Of a DNA stretch of 64,000 nucleotides, positions 8,853 through 18,003 are shown one piece after another. Each line of letters opens with the position of its first letter. The stretch's first letter is position 1. The DNA is taken from positions 191,889 through 255,888 of the forward strand of contig CAZOGC010000002.1 of assembly GCA_964579505.1 (NCBI GenBank), given 5' to 3'. The notes under the pieces were generated by a model. It was not told the DNA's origin and did no database searches. It saw only the letters and a list, made by a program, of their open reading frames with translations. The DNA is from JAJYSO01 sp964579505 (GTDB lineage: Bacteria > Bacteroidota > Bacteroidia > Flavobacteriales > Flavobacteriaceae). The position numbers were made by a program, and so were the translations under genes.

Positions 8853-9731
8853 TTATTCCTTCTGCAAGTCAATATAACAAGCTAATTTGTACATATCAAA
8901 TAAAAATAATGAGGCGCCCCCGTTTATTAACCGACGGTAAAAAACATTTTTAAATAGTTTGTAGATTGCAGAGAAGAGTTTTAGTAATTTTTTCTTTTTG
9001 AGTTGTGTATATGCCTTTTGTACCGGTCTGTATTGGTTTCCTATTTGTTGAGTTTTTTCTAGTTGCACTAAAGTTTTTAGGCCTGCCCGTGTTTTTTTTA
9101 AAAAAAGAGGATTGGTCTCTATTCCTAAATGCACAGCCGGATTGTTTATATGCAACACCGTTGCTTTTTTGTCTTTTAAACGTTGTACCAAAAGAGCATC
9201 TAGCCCATACGATGCATATTCAATAGGATTTACTGCCAAAAAAAGTTCTTTTTTAATACACAATGCCCCGGATATGATAGAGTTGTAAGGATGTTTTTGG
9301 CGTTTATTGAGCGGTTTTGCTTCGCGGATCCGACCGTATTTCCACCGCAATAAATAAGCAGGTTTCGGAGGTTCTGAAGAGTAGGCAATTCCGCCAAAAA
9401 TAAGATCGGCTGTAGGAAGATGGGGTATAAACTGAGCAATAAAGTCTGCATGTAGAGGAAGCACATCTGCATCTAAAAAGAGCAACCAATTATACTGCGC
9501 TTTTTGCGCTAAAAACTGGCGAGAAGCGGTGCGCCCTTTGTTTTTTGGGGCTTGATAAGAAGTAGCGTATTTGCTACAAGACAGATTTTTTTCGCTTATA
9601 TTGGTTTGTGTAGAGGCGTCATCTATCCATAAAATTTCATACGGAATAGCAGCCTTCTGCACCTGTTGATGGACGGTAGATACTAAAGCCCGAATATCAT
9701 CATTAAAAACAGGAATAAGAATAGACAGCAT
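8853..9731 (-). CDS. GT2-family (GT-A fold) glycosyltransferase
   Basis: The chosen ATG at 9731 gives 292 residues starting MLSILIPVFND, the usual first beta strand of GT2 enzymes. A longer reading from 9776 would overlap ftsE and add a basic tail with no family match. The metal-binding DAD sits at Asp87-Asp89 in LLFLDADVLP. The C-terminal third is very Lys-rich and ends with hydrophobic helices that may touch the membrane. Acceptor and sugar are unknown. It starts 13 bases after the ftsE stop, so they form one transcription unit. Confidence 0.8.
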   Translation of the reverse strand: MLSILIPVFNDDIRALVSTVHQQVQKAAIPYEILWIDDASTQTNISEKNLSCSKYATSYQAPKNKGRTASRQFLAQKAQYNWLLFLDADVLPLHADFIAQFIPHLPTADLIFGGIAYSSEPPKPAYLLRWKYGRIREAKPLNKRQKHPYNSIISGALCIKKELFLAVNPIEYASYGLDALLVQRLKDKKATVLHINNPAVHLGIETNPLFLKKTRAGLKTLVQLEKTQQIGNQYRPVQKAYTQLKKKKLLKLFSAIYKLFKNVFYRRLINGGASLFLFDMYKLACYIDLQKE

Positions 9732-9744
9732 AACAACGCGACAC

Positions 9745-10434
9745 TTAGACCGTTGTTTTTTTCTGTACCACTTCAAATACCTTTTGCCCGTCGCATTTTA
9801 GGGTTTTTGAAGGATATTTTAGCAACAAGGCATAGTCGTGTGTAGCCATCAAGATGGTGTTTCCGTTGGCGTTTATTTCACGCAACAGTTCCATTACCTC
9901 AACAGAAGTTTGTGGGTCTAGGTTTCCGGTGGGTTCGTCAGCCAAAATGAGCTCGGGGTCATTGAGTAAAGCACGAGCAATGGCTACGCGTTGTTGTTCT
10001 CCGCCTGATAATTGATACGGAAATTTAAACGCTTTTGTCTTCATTCCTACTTTTGCCAACACCTCGTCTATCTTGTTGTCCATTTCGTCTTTATCGGTCC
10101 ATCCGGTGGCTTTTAGTACAAATAGCAGGTTGTCTTTTACCGTACGGTCATTCAACAATTTGAAATCTTGAAAAACAATACCGAGTTTTCGTCTTAAAAA
10201 AGGAATGTCTTTAGCTTTGAGGGTGCACAAATCAACTGCTACAATTTCACCTTCGCCTTCTTGCAAGGGTAAATCACCATAAAGGGTACGCATAAAACTA
10301 CTCTTTCCGGTCCCTGTTTTTCCGATAAGATAAACGAATTCTCCTTTGTTTACCTGAACGTTTACATGTGATAAGATAAGATTTTCGCGTTGGTAAATAG
10401 CCGCGTTCCGCAAAGCCAAAATGGTTTTAGACAT
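9745..10434 (-). CDS. ftsE: FtsE-like ABC transporter ATPase
   Basis: This 229-residue ATPase has Walker A GKTGTGKSS (38-46), the signature LSGGEQQRVAIARAL and Walker B LILADEPTGNLD with an H-loop histidine in ATHDYALL. The FtsE branch couples with FtsX at the division septum to switch on peptidoglycan hydrolases. No ftsX is adjacent. In Bacteroidota it is often elsewhere, so the partner is inferred. The closely related LolD branch is the main alternative. The gene heads a minus-strand unit with the two glycosyltransferases. Confidence 0.8.
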   Translation of the reverse strand: MSKTILALRNAAIYQRENLILSHVNVQVNKGEFVYLIGKTGTGKSSFMRTLYGDLPLQEGEGEIVAVDLCTLKAKDIPFLRRKLGIVFQDFKLLNDRTVKDNLLFVLKATGWTDKDEMDNKIDEVLAKVGMKTKAFKFPYQLSGGEQQRVAIARALLNDPELILADEPTGNLDPQTSVEVMELLREINANGNTILMATHDYALLLKYPSKTLKCDGQKVFEVVQKKTTV

Positions 10435-10616
10435 AGCTCAATTTTGAGGTAAAGGTAGTTTTTTTCTATACAACGAAAAAATGTTGGTAATCTTGTTAAA
10501 TAGAGATAAAATCGTATTAATTTTTTGAATTACGTCTTTTCTGTTAAGGCAATAATGTACCTTTATATCGTTCTAGAGATAGGTTGATACCATTTCTATT
10601 TTAAAATTAGTGCACT

Positions 10617-11981
10617 ATGACTTTATTCGAAAAAATTAAGAAGACCATGCAGCTGTTAAAAGAAGTTGATTTGGATCAATTGGCGGCCATTAACCAAAAA
10701 ATAGACCTCTCTAAAGCCATGAAGTCGTTAGGTGAGCTGGATGAACGCCAACTAAAAGGGTTGATGAAACTTCTGCACTCGAAAAGTAAAAAAGGCCAAC
10801 ACAAGTTGCCCCCTATCAATGCAGATTTTTACGATATGTCTGCTAAGCTTACCGAAGAAGAACGTGCCTTGCAGCTAAAGGTGCGGCATTTTATGGAGGA
10901 AGAGATACGGCCTTTGGTGAATAAGAGTTGGTTTTTTGCCGAATTTCCGATGGAGGTTATCCAAAAATTTAAAAAACTCAACTTGGCCGGTATAACGTAT
11001 GAAGGATATGGCTGTCCGCATCTCTCTAACGTGATGGAAGGAATTCTTACCCAAGAAATGGCACGTGTAGATGCATCTATAACTACTTTTTTTGGAGTAC
11101 ATAGTGGGTTGGCTATGGGGTCTATTTATAAGCTGGGAAGCGAAGAACAAAAGCAAGAATGGTTGCCGCAGATGCAGAAAATGGAAAAGATAGGTGCTTT
11201 TGGACTTACCGAACCTGATGGAGGCTCTGATGTTTCGCAAGGCATGAAAACCACGTGTCATTATGATGGAGAAAACTGGATTCTTAATGGGCAGAAAAAA
11301 TGGATAGGAAATGCCACCTTTGCTGATGTTACCGTTATTTGGGCGCGTGATACCTTATCGGGGCATGTAAAAGGTTTTTTGGTACGCAAAGGGACTCCCG
11401 GATTTAAAGCCGAAAAAATAAAAGGAAAAATGGCCTTGCGCACCGTTCAAAATGCACTGATTACACTTACTGATTGTAAGGTGTCTGAAAAAGACCGGTT
11501 GCAGAGTGCCCATTCATTTAGAGATACTGCAAAAGTATTGAAGATGACGCGAGCAGGCGTGGCGTGGATTGCTGTAGGTTTATCTCGTGGAGCTTATGAA
11601 AGCGCCCTGAAATATACCAAAAAACGCGAACAATTTGGTCGCCCTATAGCTTCGTATCAACTGGTACAAAATCACTTGGTTGAAATGTTAACCAACTTAA
11701 CGGCCATGCAAACAATGGTTTTTAGGCTTTCTGAATTACAAGACGAAGAACGCCTAACAGATGAGCATGCTTCTTTAGCTAAGGTATATTGTACGTTGCG
11801 AATGCGAGATATTGTGAGCCGCGCACGTGAAGTAATGGGCGGAAACGGCATTCTGCTAGAATATGATGTTGCCCGATTTGTGGCCGATGCAGAGGCTATT
11901 TATAGTTATGAAGGCACGAAAGAAATTAATTCTATGATTGTGGGACGTGCCATTACCGGTTATAGTGCTTTTGTAAATTAA
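10617..11981 (+). CDS. Acyl-CoA dehydrogenase, glutaryl-CoA dehydrogenase-like
   Basis: This 454-residue FAD enzyme oxidises acyl-CoA thioesters. Family signatures in order are GAFGLTEPDGGSD (FAD/substrate contact, about residue 200), WIGNATFADVTVIWAR, the flavin-binding ARGREVMGGNGI-type helix (here AREVMGGNGI, about 402-411) and the catalytic glutamate region YSYEGTKEINSM near 430. The sequence around the active site resembles glutaryl-CoA dehydrogenase, but substrate specificity cannot be fixed by eye. The first 60 residues are an extra helical, Lys-rich segment. It is followed 20 bases later by a 2-hydroxyacid dehydrogenase on the same strand. Confidence 0.88.
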   Translation: MTLFEKIKKTMQLLKEVDLDQLAAINQKIDLSKAMKSLGELDERQLKGLMKLLHSKSKKGQHKLPPINADFYDMSAKLTEEERALQLKVRHFMEEEIRPLVNKSWFFAEFPMEVIQKFKKLNLAGITYEGYGCPHLSNVMEGILTQEMARVDASITTFFGVHSGLAMGSIYKLGSEEQKQEWLPQMQKMEKIGAFGLTEPDGGSDVSQGMKTTCHYDGENWILNGQKKWIGNATFADVTVIWARDTLSGHVKGFLVRKGTPGFKAEKIKGKMALRTVQNALITLTDCKVSEKDRLQSAHSFRDTAKVLKMTRAGVAWIAVGLSRGAYESALKYTKKREQFGRPIASYQLVQNHLVEMLTNLTAMQTMVFRLSELQDEERLTDEHASLAKVYCTLRMRDIVSRAREVMGGNGILLEYDVARFVADAEAIYSYEGTKEINSMIVGRAITGYSAFVN

Positions 11982-12001
11982 TTTGAAATTTTTTAAGCAA
12001 G

Positions 12002-12946
12002 ATGATACAAAAGGATAAAATTGTATTGATGTGTCCTTATCCTAAATTTGCAGAGGTATGGGCAAAAGCAATTCACCAACAAGCGCCAGAAATTGCGGTT
12101 GAGGTATATCCAAATGATACACATAGAGAGGAAACTCAATTTATGTTGGCTTTTTTGCCGGAAGATGGGGTGTTTTCTCAGTACCCCAATCTAAAAGTGG
12201 TAGCCTCTATGGGAGCCGGGGTGCGTTTTATTCTCAATAATAAAGGTCTTTCTGAAAAAGTTACAATTACTCGAATTATAGAAGCCAAACACCAACGTGA
12301 TATGGCTGATTTTACGCTGGCGTTAATTTTAAATTATATGCGCAGGTTAATGGTTTATACACAATACAAAGCGCAAAAAAAGTGGCACCCTCATTCGTAT
12401 AAGCGTCCGGAAGAGACCACGGTGGGTATTATGGGTATAGGTGCCATTGGGCAAGCCATTGGCGGTTTATTGGTACAAAATGGGTTTACCGTTACCGGAT
12501 GGTCGCGTAGTCCGAAAGAATTGACTCATATTCGTACCTATTATGGAGATGCGCAGCGGAATGAGTTTTTGCAAACAGCTGAAATTTTGGTTTGTGTACT
12601 ACCTCTAACCGATGAAACTACCGGAATTTTAAATGCTTCTGTTTTTGCACAGTTGCCCAAGGGAGCCTATCTGATTAATTTAGGACGCGGAGCCGAATTG
12701 GTAGAAACCGATTTATTAGCTGCTTTAGAAAGTGGTCAACTAGCAGGAGCAGCATTAGATGTGTTTCAAAAAGAACCACTTCCTGAAAACCACCCGTTTT
12801 GGACCCATAAAAAAATTATGATTACGCCGCATACTGCCGGAAGTACACATCCTGAATCGGCAGTTAAATCGGTACTTCATAATTACTACGCTATGAAAGA
12901 GGGAACTGCATTTGTAAATGAAGTAAGTAGAGCGCGCGGTTATTAA
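12002..12946 (+). CDS. D-2-hydroxyacid dehydrogenase, glyoxylate/hydroxypyruvate reductase A-like
   Basis: This 314-residue NAD(P)-dependent enzyme has the Rossmann motif VGIMGIGAIGQAIGG (about 141-155). The catalytic-domain signature INLGRGAELVETDLL is about 223-237, and the acid-base histidine lies in ITPHTAGSTHP (about 278-288). The lineage that lacks a long N-terminal catalytic extension corresponds to GhrA, which reduces glyoxylate and hydroxypyruvate. Substrate is inferred from family. It probably shares a transcript with the acyl-CoA dehydrogenase. Confidence 0.82.
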   Translation: MIQKDKIVLMCPYPKFAEVWAKAIHQQAPEIAVEVYPNDTHREETQFMLAFLPEDGVFSQYPNLKVVASMGAGVRFILNNKGLSEKVTITRIIEAKHQRDMADFTLALILNYMRRLMVYTQYKAQKKWHPHSYKRPEETTVGIMGIGAIGQAIGGLLVQNGFTVTGWSRSPKELTHIRTYYGDAQRNEFLQTAEILVCVLPLTDETTGILNASVFAQLPKGAYLINLGRGAELVETDLLAALESGQLAGAALDVFQKEPLPENHPFWTHKKIMITPHTAGSTHPESAVKSVLHNYYAMKEGTAFVNEVSRARGY

Positions 12947-13094
12947 AATGTTGTGTGTGATATAACACGCTAATTTAGCGTTGCTTGAGTGCGGGTAGTT
13001 AGATGCTAAAGGGCTCTATATGACCTCACTTCTGGAATTACAAATAGATTAATAATTCTCAATGGTTCTATTCTACACACATTGTCTAAAAACT

Positions 13095-13102
13095 TATATT
13101 TG
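13095..13102 (+). promoter_or_regulatory. -7 promoter element of purB
   Basis: TATATTTG matches TAnnTTTG and lies 20 bases before the purB start. No good -33 TTTG is visible at the right distance. The rest of the 176-base gap from 12947 shows no gene. Confidence 0.45.
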
Positions 13103-13122
13103 CAACTTAATAACGACTTCCT

Positions 13123-14460
13123 ATGGATTCATTACAAGCCATCTCGCCTATAGACGGTAGATATCGATCAAAAACAGAAAAATTGGCTGCTTTTTTTAGC
13201 GAAGAGGCGCTTATTGGCTATCGCATTAAAGTAGAAGTAGAATACTTTATTGCCCTGTGCGAGTTGCCTTTGCCACAATTACAAAGTATAGAGGTTGATA
13301 AATATGTGGCTCTACGTAAGATCTATCAAGATTTTTCACTGGCAGACGCACAATGTGTTAAAGAAATAGAGCAAACCACCAACCACGATGTAAAAGCGGT
13401 TGAGTATTTTTTGAAAGATAAATTTGATACCGTAGGGCTGTCTAACTATAAAGAATTTATTCACTTTGGATTGACTTCGCAAGACATTAACAATACAGCA
13501 ATTCCTCTTTCATTAAAAGATGCGGTTAACCAAGTCTATTTTCCGCAATTAGAAGCGTTAATCGATAAACTGGAAGATTTATCGGTAGCCTGGGAAAATA
13601 TTCCTATGCTGGCACGTACCCACGGGCAACCCGCTTCCCCTACCCGATTGGGAAAAGAACTCAACGTATTTGTAGTACGGTTTAAAGAACAATTGGCGCT
13701 GTTAAAATCTACCCCTATTGCGGCAAAATTTGGCGGTGCAACGGGTAACTACAACGCCCATCATGTGGCTTATCCTGAAATAAATTGGGCAGGGTTTGGT
13801 CATAATTTTGTAGAAAATACGCTCAAGTTAAAGCACTCGTTTCCAACGACACAAATTGAGCATTATGACCATTTGGCAGCTATTTTTGATGGGATGAAAC
13901 GCATTAACTCAATCTTGAAAGATTTAGATCGTGATGTGTGGACGTATATTTCTATGGAATATTTTAAACAAAAAATCAGAAAGGGAGAAGTAGGTTCTTC
14001 TACGATGCCGCATAAAGTAAACCCGATTGATTTTGAAAACAGTGAAGGAAATATTGGTATAGCCAATGCACTGTACACACATATGGCTGGTAAATTGCCG
14101 GTTAGCCGGTTGCAACGCGACCTTACCGATAGTACGGTTTTGCGCAATATAGGTATTCCTATTGGGCACAGTTTAATCGCTTTTCAATCTACCCTAAAGG
14201 GATTGAATAAGCTGGTATTGAACGAAGCTAAAATTCATGCTGATTTAGAAAGTAATTGGGCCGTAGTGGCCGAGGCCATTCAAACGGTGTTACGCCGAGA
14301 AGGATTTAAAAACCCTTATGAACTACTAAAAGGATTGACCCGCGTCAATACTTCTATAAATGCAGCTAGCATTGCAGCATTTATAGATTCTTTAGAAGTA
14401 TCAGATTCAATAAAAATAGAGTTGAAAGCGATTACTCCTCAAAACTACACCGGAATATAA
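13123..14460 (+). CDS. purB: Adenylosuccinate lyase
   Basis: This enzyme acts twice in purine synthesis, splitting fumarate from SAICAR and from adenylosuccinate. The protein has 445 residues and starts MDSLQAISPIDGRYRSKT, where the SPIDGRY substrate loop is typical. The histidine loop TRTHGQPASPT-type stretch (here ARTHGQPASPT, about 165-175) and the fumarase-superfamily signature GSSTMPHKVNPIDFEN (about 288-303) with its catalytic serine are intact. It resembles the E. coli-type PurB rather than the B. subtilis type. It is a single gene with its own -7 box and a terminator shared with the convergent PepSY-like gene. Confidence 0.97.
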   Translation: MDSLQAISPIDGRYRSKTEKLAAFFSEEALIGYRIKVEVEYFIALCELPLPQLQSIEVDKYVALRKIYQDFSLADAQCVKEIEQTTNHDVKAVEYFLKDKFDTVGLSNYKEFIHFGLTSQDINNTAIPLSLKDAVNQVYFPQLEALIDKLEDLSVAWENIPMLARTHGQPASPTRLGKELNVFVVRFKEQLALLKSTPIAAKFGGATGNYNAHHVAYPEINWAGFGHNFVENTLKLKHSFPTTQIEHYDHLAAIFDGMKRINSILKDLDRDVWTYISMEYFKQKIRKGEVGSSTMPHKVNPIDFENSEGNIGIANALYTHMAGKLPVSRLQRDLTDSTVLRNIGIPIGHSLIAFQSTLKGLNKLVLNEAKIHADLESNWAVVAEAIQTVLRREGFKNPYELLKGLTRVNTSINAASIAAFIDSLEVSDSIKIELKAITPQNYTGI

Positions 14461-14481
14461 GTACAATTTATACCAAACAAA

Positions 14482-14516
14482 CCCGCCTCAGAGAGAACTG
14501 TAGGCGGGCTATTTTT
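14482..14516. terminator. Bidirectional terminator between purB and the PepSY-like gene
   Basis: Arms CCCGCCT (14482-14488) and AGGCGGG (14502-14508) form a 7-bp GC stem. It is followed by ATTTTT on the plus strand and TTTGTTTGG on the minus strand, so it can serve both convergent genes. Confidence 0.8.
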
Positions 14517-14533
14517 GCAAATAAAATAAAAAA

Positions 14534-14986
14534 TTAATCATCTAACATTTGGTGAATAACTTTCCCCTTGGTGTCTATAGCAATGTTCCAATCTTTAGTA
14601 AAAGATTTGAGCTCTAATGTATAGATAACCTTACTGCCTTCGGTAATTTTTTTAGGATCATCAATGCGATATCCCTTAAAATCTTGGTTTAGGGTGGCCA
14701 TTACAGCTTTCGGTAAATCTTTTTTAGAAATTTCTTCTTTGTGTTTAACTAATTTCCCGGTTTTATCAAACCAAGCTTCGTGATCTGTGCCAAACATGCC
14801 GGTTTCAAATTCTACAGAATATCCTTCAACTCCTTTTTCCCATTCTATATCAGAAGCTTTTGAGAAAGTTTGTTGAAAACTGTTTAGTACTACAGAAGGT
14901 ACTTGATTAGCCGGAATTTCTTGGCTAAATGCGGGACTTGCAACTAATGTGAGCGCGATTAGGCTCATAAAAAACATCTTTTTCAT
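14534..14986 (-). CDS. Secreted PepSY-like domain protein
   Basis: The ATG at 14986 gives 150 residues with a clear Sec signal peptide, MKKMFFMSLIALTLVASPAFSQ, cut after about residue 20. An ATG at 15013 would add nine residues ahead of it. The mature part has two similar halves of about 60 residues, each pairing a helix of the type VPSVVLNSFQQTF or LPKAVMATLNQDF with strands containing a Trp/Tyr-rich segment. This is the PepSY-like (DUF2874) layout common in Bacteroidota. Function is unknown and a periplasmic ligand or sensor role is suspected. It lies 79 bases downstream of the histidine kinase and is probably part of that system. Confidence 0.75.
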   Translation of the reverse strand: MKKMFFMSLIALTLVASPAFSQEIPANQVPSVVLNSFQQTFSKASDIEWEKGVEGYSVEFETGMFGTDHEAWFDKTGKLVKHKEEISKKDLPKAVMATLNQDFKGYRIDDPKKITEGSKVIYTLELKSFTKDWNIAIDTKGKVIHQMLDD

Positions 14987-15065
14987 TTCTTTAGGTTTTA
15001 AATTATGCAACAAAGTAACGGGGGGAATCTGGAAACATTTGGGAATAGTCCGTTTTTAAAGAGAA

Positions 15066-16349
15066 TTATTTTTTGAAATGAAGTGTAAACGTATGCTGAT
15101 TATTAACGAAGCTATAGGCTACCGTAAAATGGTATTCATTACTGATGGCTTGTACGATAGCCAGACCTAACCCAGTGCCTGTTGACTGGAGGTTGGATTT
15201 ATAAAATCGCGTGAATATTTTGGAGGAAGAAAGAGGCCCAGGCGTGCCGGTGTTCTTTATTCTTAACATATTTTCGGTAATTTCTATCTCAATTTTCCCG
15301 TTTGGAATATTGTGAAATAGGGCATTTCTTAGCAGGTTGGCTATTAAAACAGTAGCTAAAGAATCGTCTATTTCTACTTTTAGCGTTGCGGTTTCGTGTA
15401 GATTTACGGTTATTTTCTTAAAAGAGGTAATTTCAGCTAAATCTTCTACCTGTTGCTGTACAATTTTGTTGAGGTTAACTTCTTGGGTATGCAAAAATTG
15501 TCTATTCTCTATTTTGGTGAGTAATAAAAGTGATTTGTTGAGACGAATAAGCCGCTCTACTAAATGCATAATTTCAGCAATACGATCTGCTTCAGCGGGT
15601 TTCAAAGTTTCACTTTCCAGCAAAAGTTCTAGTTTGTTAAGCAGTATAGCTAAAGGCGTTTGTAGCTCGTGCGAGGCATTGCCAATAAATTGTTTTTGCT
15701 GCTCAAAGGTTTCGGTATTGTGCTGTAAAAGAACGCGTACAGCTTGTTGTAAATCCGTAAACTCTTTAGTTTTTGCACGTACAGAAGGTAAGGGTTTATT
15801 ACTTCCCAAACGGTAATTTTTTAGCTGGTGTAAAAGGTTATAAAAGGGTTTCCATAGCCGTTTAAGCACCGCATTGTTTATGATAAATATACTAATGAGC
15901 AGTACCAAATATAAGCCGATAGTTTGCCAAAAAAGAGTGTCAATTAAATCTTCTTCCGCTAACGTAGGCGTAATAATTTTTAATCTGTAATACGCTTCTC
16001 TATACCGAAAAGCAGTCGAAAGCATTCTTACGTGTTCAGTTTCCCAATCGTCATCATGCGTTTCAGGTGTGGTTATTAACGTATCTGTGTATTGATCTTT
16101 TGTTAGCAACGCTTGTTGTTTGCTTATCTTACGAATACTAAAAAGCCCCCCTTTAAAATCGGTGTGCAGAAGCAATGTGGTGTCTATACGAGCTTTGTGA
16201 ATAATTTGTTCTTTATAGTTTTCTAGGCCTTCATCTACGCTGTCTTTAATTTCGTTGAGCATAGAAAAATAGAAAACAATGGCCCACACCCCGATTATGA
16301 GCAGAATAGATAAAGAAAGATATTTAAGTGATTGATTGAGTAGCTTCAT
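15066..16349 (-). CDS. Sensor histidine kinase
   Basis: This 427-residue inner-membrane kinase has one membrane segment at about 10-30, a periplasmic sensor of about 110 residues and a second segment at about 143-163. HisKA follows with the phospho-acceptor His227 in NASHELQTPLA. The ATPase domain has the N box LLRNALFHN and G box GTGLGLAIVQA. The architecture is the EnvZ/QseC-like group paired with OmpR-type regulators. Its start overlaps the response-regulator stop by 4 bases, so translation is coupled. The signal is unknown. The PepSY-like periplasmic protein encoded next may modulate it. Confidence 0.93.
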   Translation of the reverse strand: MKLLNQSLKYLSLSILLIIGVWAIVFYFSMLNEIKDSVDEGLENYKEQIIHKARIDTTLLLHTDFKGGLFSIRKISKQQALLTKDQYTDTLITTPETHDDDWETEHVRMLSTAFRYREAYYRLKIITPTLAEEDLIDTLFWQTIGLYLVLLISIFIINNAVLKRLWKPFYNLLHQLKNYRLGSNKPLPSVRAKTKEFTDLQQAVRVLLQHNTETFEQQKQFIGNASHELQTPLAILLNKLELLLESETLKPAEADRIAEIMHLVERLIRLNKSLLLLTKIENRQFLHTQEVNLNKIVQQQVEDLAEITSFKKITVNLHETATLKVEIDDSLATVLIANLLRNALFHNIPNGKIEIEITENMLRIKNTGTPGPLSSSKIFTRFYKSNLQSTGTGLGLAIVQAISNEYHFTVAYSFVNNQHTFTLHFKK

Positions 16350-17023
16350 CTTTCTGTTAGTTTGTACCCTACTCCATATACCGCTTCAATTTCGTAATCA
16401 GCTTGGGCTTCTCGTAATTTTTTGCGTAAATTTTTGATTTGATAATAGATAAAGTCAAAATTATCGGCTTGATCTATATGGTCTCCCCAAACGTGTTCTG
16501 CCAGCGCTGTTTTGGTGATGAGTCGAGCTTTGTTGTGCAAGAAATAAGTCAGTATATCAAATTCTTTCCGGTTTAGAGAAATCTTTTTTTTATCTACAAA
16601 GAGTTGCCTAGCCTCTATGTTTAACGATAAATTTCCAATGTTGATACAGTCTCTTCCGCCCCGTTCTTTTCTACGTAAAACAGCTTTAATACGCGCGTTT
16701 AGCTCAACTATGTGAAAAGGTTTCGTCAAATAATCATCGGCGCCTAAATCGAGCCCTGCCAGTTTATCGTCTAAAGAATCTTTAGCTGAGATAATAATAA
16801 CATTTCCTGATTTCCCTGATTTTTTTAACTCCTTCAATAAAGTAAGTCCGTTGCCTCCGGGCAGCATAATATCGAGTATAATACAATCATAATTATACAA
16901 GGCTATTTTTTCGGAAGCTGTGTGATAATCTGGGGCTGTTTCTACCAAAAATTGTTCTTGCATTAAAGAATCGGCTAACGTTTTCCGCAATTCTTTTTCG
17001 TCTTCAACAATTAAAACTTTCAT
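16346..17023 (-). CDS. OmpR-family response regulator
   Basis: The ATG at 17023 gives 225 residues starting MKVLIVEDEKEL. An ATG nine bases earlier is possible. The receiver has the acidic pocket Glu7-Asp8, the phosphorylated Asp51 in IILDIMLPGGNG and the conserved Lys of DYLTKPF near 102. A winged-helix DNA-binding domain occupies about 125-225, with the recognition region FDFIYYQIKNLRKKL. Only 6 bases separate the -7 box (17030-17037) from the ATG, so the mRNA may be leaderless. It is first gene of the regulator-kinase-PepSY unit. Confidence 0.93.
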   Translation of the reverse strand: MKVLIVEDEKELRKTLADSLMQEQFLVETAPDYHTASEKIALYNYDCIILDIMLPGGNGLTLLKELKKSGKSGNVIIISAKDSLDDKLAGLDLGADDYLTKPFHIVELNARIKAVLRRKERGGRDCINIGNLSLNIEARQLFVDKKKISLNRKEFDILTYFLHNKARLITKTALAEHVWGDHIDQADNFDFIYYQIKNLRKKLREAQADYEIEAVYGVGYKLTER

Positions 17024-17029
17024 AGCGAG

Positions 17030-17037
17030 CAAATCTA
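17030..17037 (-). promoter_or_regulatory. -7 element of the two-component operon
   Basis: The minus strand reads TAGATTTG, matching TAnnTTTG, ending six bases before the ATG at 17023. No TTTG is seen 17-23 bases further upstream, so the -33 is weak or activator-dependent. Confidence 0.45.
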
Positions 17038-17096
17038 GACTCTAATTTAGGAAAGAATCGGGAATTTTGGGTAAATAATACCTTTTTACGTAAAAA

Positions 17097-17966
17097 TTAC
17101 ACCAATCCGCTAGGCTCAATATGTACTAATACGTTCTCTAGTTGTGGTAACGCTTGTTTTAAAGTATCTTTTAGCTTATGCGCAATATCGTGCCCCTGTT
17201 TTACGGTTAATTCGGCATTAACAGTAGCGTGTAAATCTACGTAATACTTCATCCCCGACTTTCGCACAAAACATTTTTCAGTGTTAAGAATGCCATCTAC
17301 TTGCTGTGCTATATGGCGTATATCTTTTACCAAATCGTCATAATCTTGCTCATCCATCACTTCTTTAAGTGCCGGCCGAAGGATTAAATAACTGTTATAC
17401 AAGATGAATCCGGCGGCAAAAAGAGCTGCCCAATCGTCTGCTGATTCATAGTGAAAAAGTAGCGCTATAGAAATACCAATAAAGGCTGTAATAGAAGTGA
17501 TTTCATCGCTGCGGTGGTGCCAGGCATCGGCGCGTAAGGAGGTGCTGTTCGTTTCTTTACTGCGTTTTATGACAATTCTGAAAGAGAGTTCTTTCCAAAT
17601 AATAATGGCGGCTAACACGTAAAGTGTCCATGCTTTAGGAGGGTCGTGTGCGGTTTGAATGTTTTGAATACTTTCATAAGCAATTAGCGTAGCCGAGATT
17701 ATTAAAAATCCCACCACTATAAAAGTAATAAGCGGTTCTATGCGTCCGTGTCCGTAGGGATGATTTTCATCGGCAGGTCTTTTGGCGTACCGTAGCCCGA
17801 GTAAAACGATGAGCGATGAGATAATATCAGTAGTTGATTCTATAGCGTCGGCAATTAAGGCATAGGAGTTGCCAAAAAAACCGGCTAATCCTTTAATAAG
17901 TGCTAAGGCCGTGTTGCCAGCTATACTAAAATAAGTGGTTTTTATGGCTTTTTGTACATCTGACAT
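17097..17966 (-). CDS. Cation diffusion facilitator (CDF) metal efflux transporter
   Basis: This 289-residue inner-membrane antiporter exports divalent metals such as Zn2+ or Fe2+ in exchange for protons. The ATG at 17966 is preferred, as a TTG nine bases earlier is the only alternative. Six membrane segments lie in residues 10-205. Metal-site residues are seen in ALIADAIESTTD (segment 2) and ADAWHHRSDEIT (segment 5), matching the D/H-x3-D pattern of the family. A His/Asp-rich loop, DENHPYGHGRIEP, follows segment 2. The last 85 residues form the cytoplasmic dimerisation domain. The metal is not decidable by eye. It lies 37 bases from the thioesterase gene on the same strand. Confidence 0.88.
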   Translation of the reverse strand: MSDVQKAIKTTYFSIAGNTALALIKGLAGFFGNSYALIADAIESTTDIISSLIVLLGLRYAKRPADENHPYGHGRIEPLITFIVVGFLIISATLIAYESIQNIQTAHDPPKAWTLYVLAAIIIWKELSFRIVIKRSKETNSTSLRADAWHHRSDEITSITAFIGISIALLFHYESADDWAALFAAGFILYNSYLILRPALKEVMDEQDYDDLVKDIRHIAQQVDGILNTEKCFVRKSGMKYYVDLHATVNAELTVKQGHDIAHKLKDTLKQALPQLENVLVHIEPSGLV

Positions 17967-18003
17967 TGCTGACAAACTATTATACCGGTAGCTTCTTTAT
18001 AAT

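Noticed and set aside
15337..15816. A 159-codon plus-strand reading frame opposite the histidine kinase
   Set aside because: It is Ser/Cys-rich with no family features and lies wholly antisense to a kinase with intact motifs.
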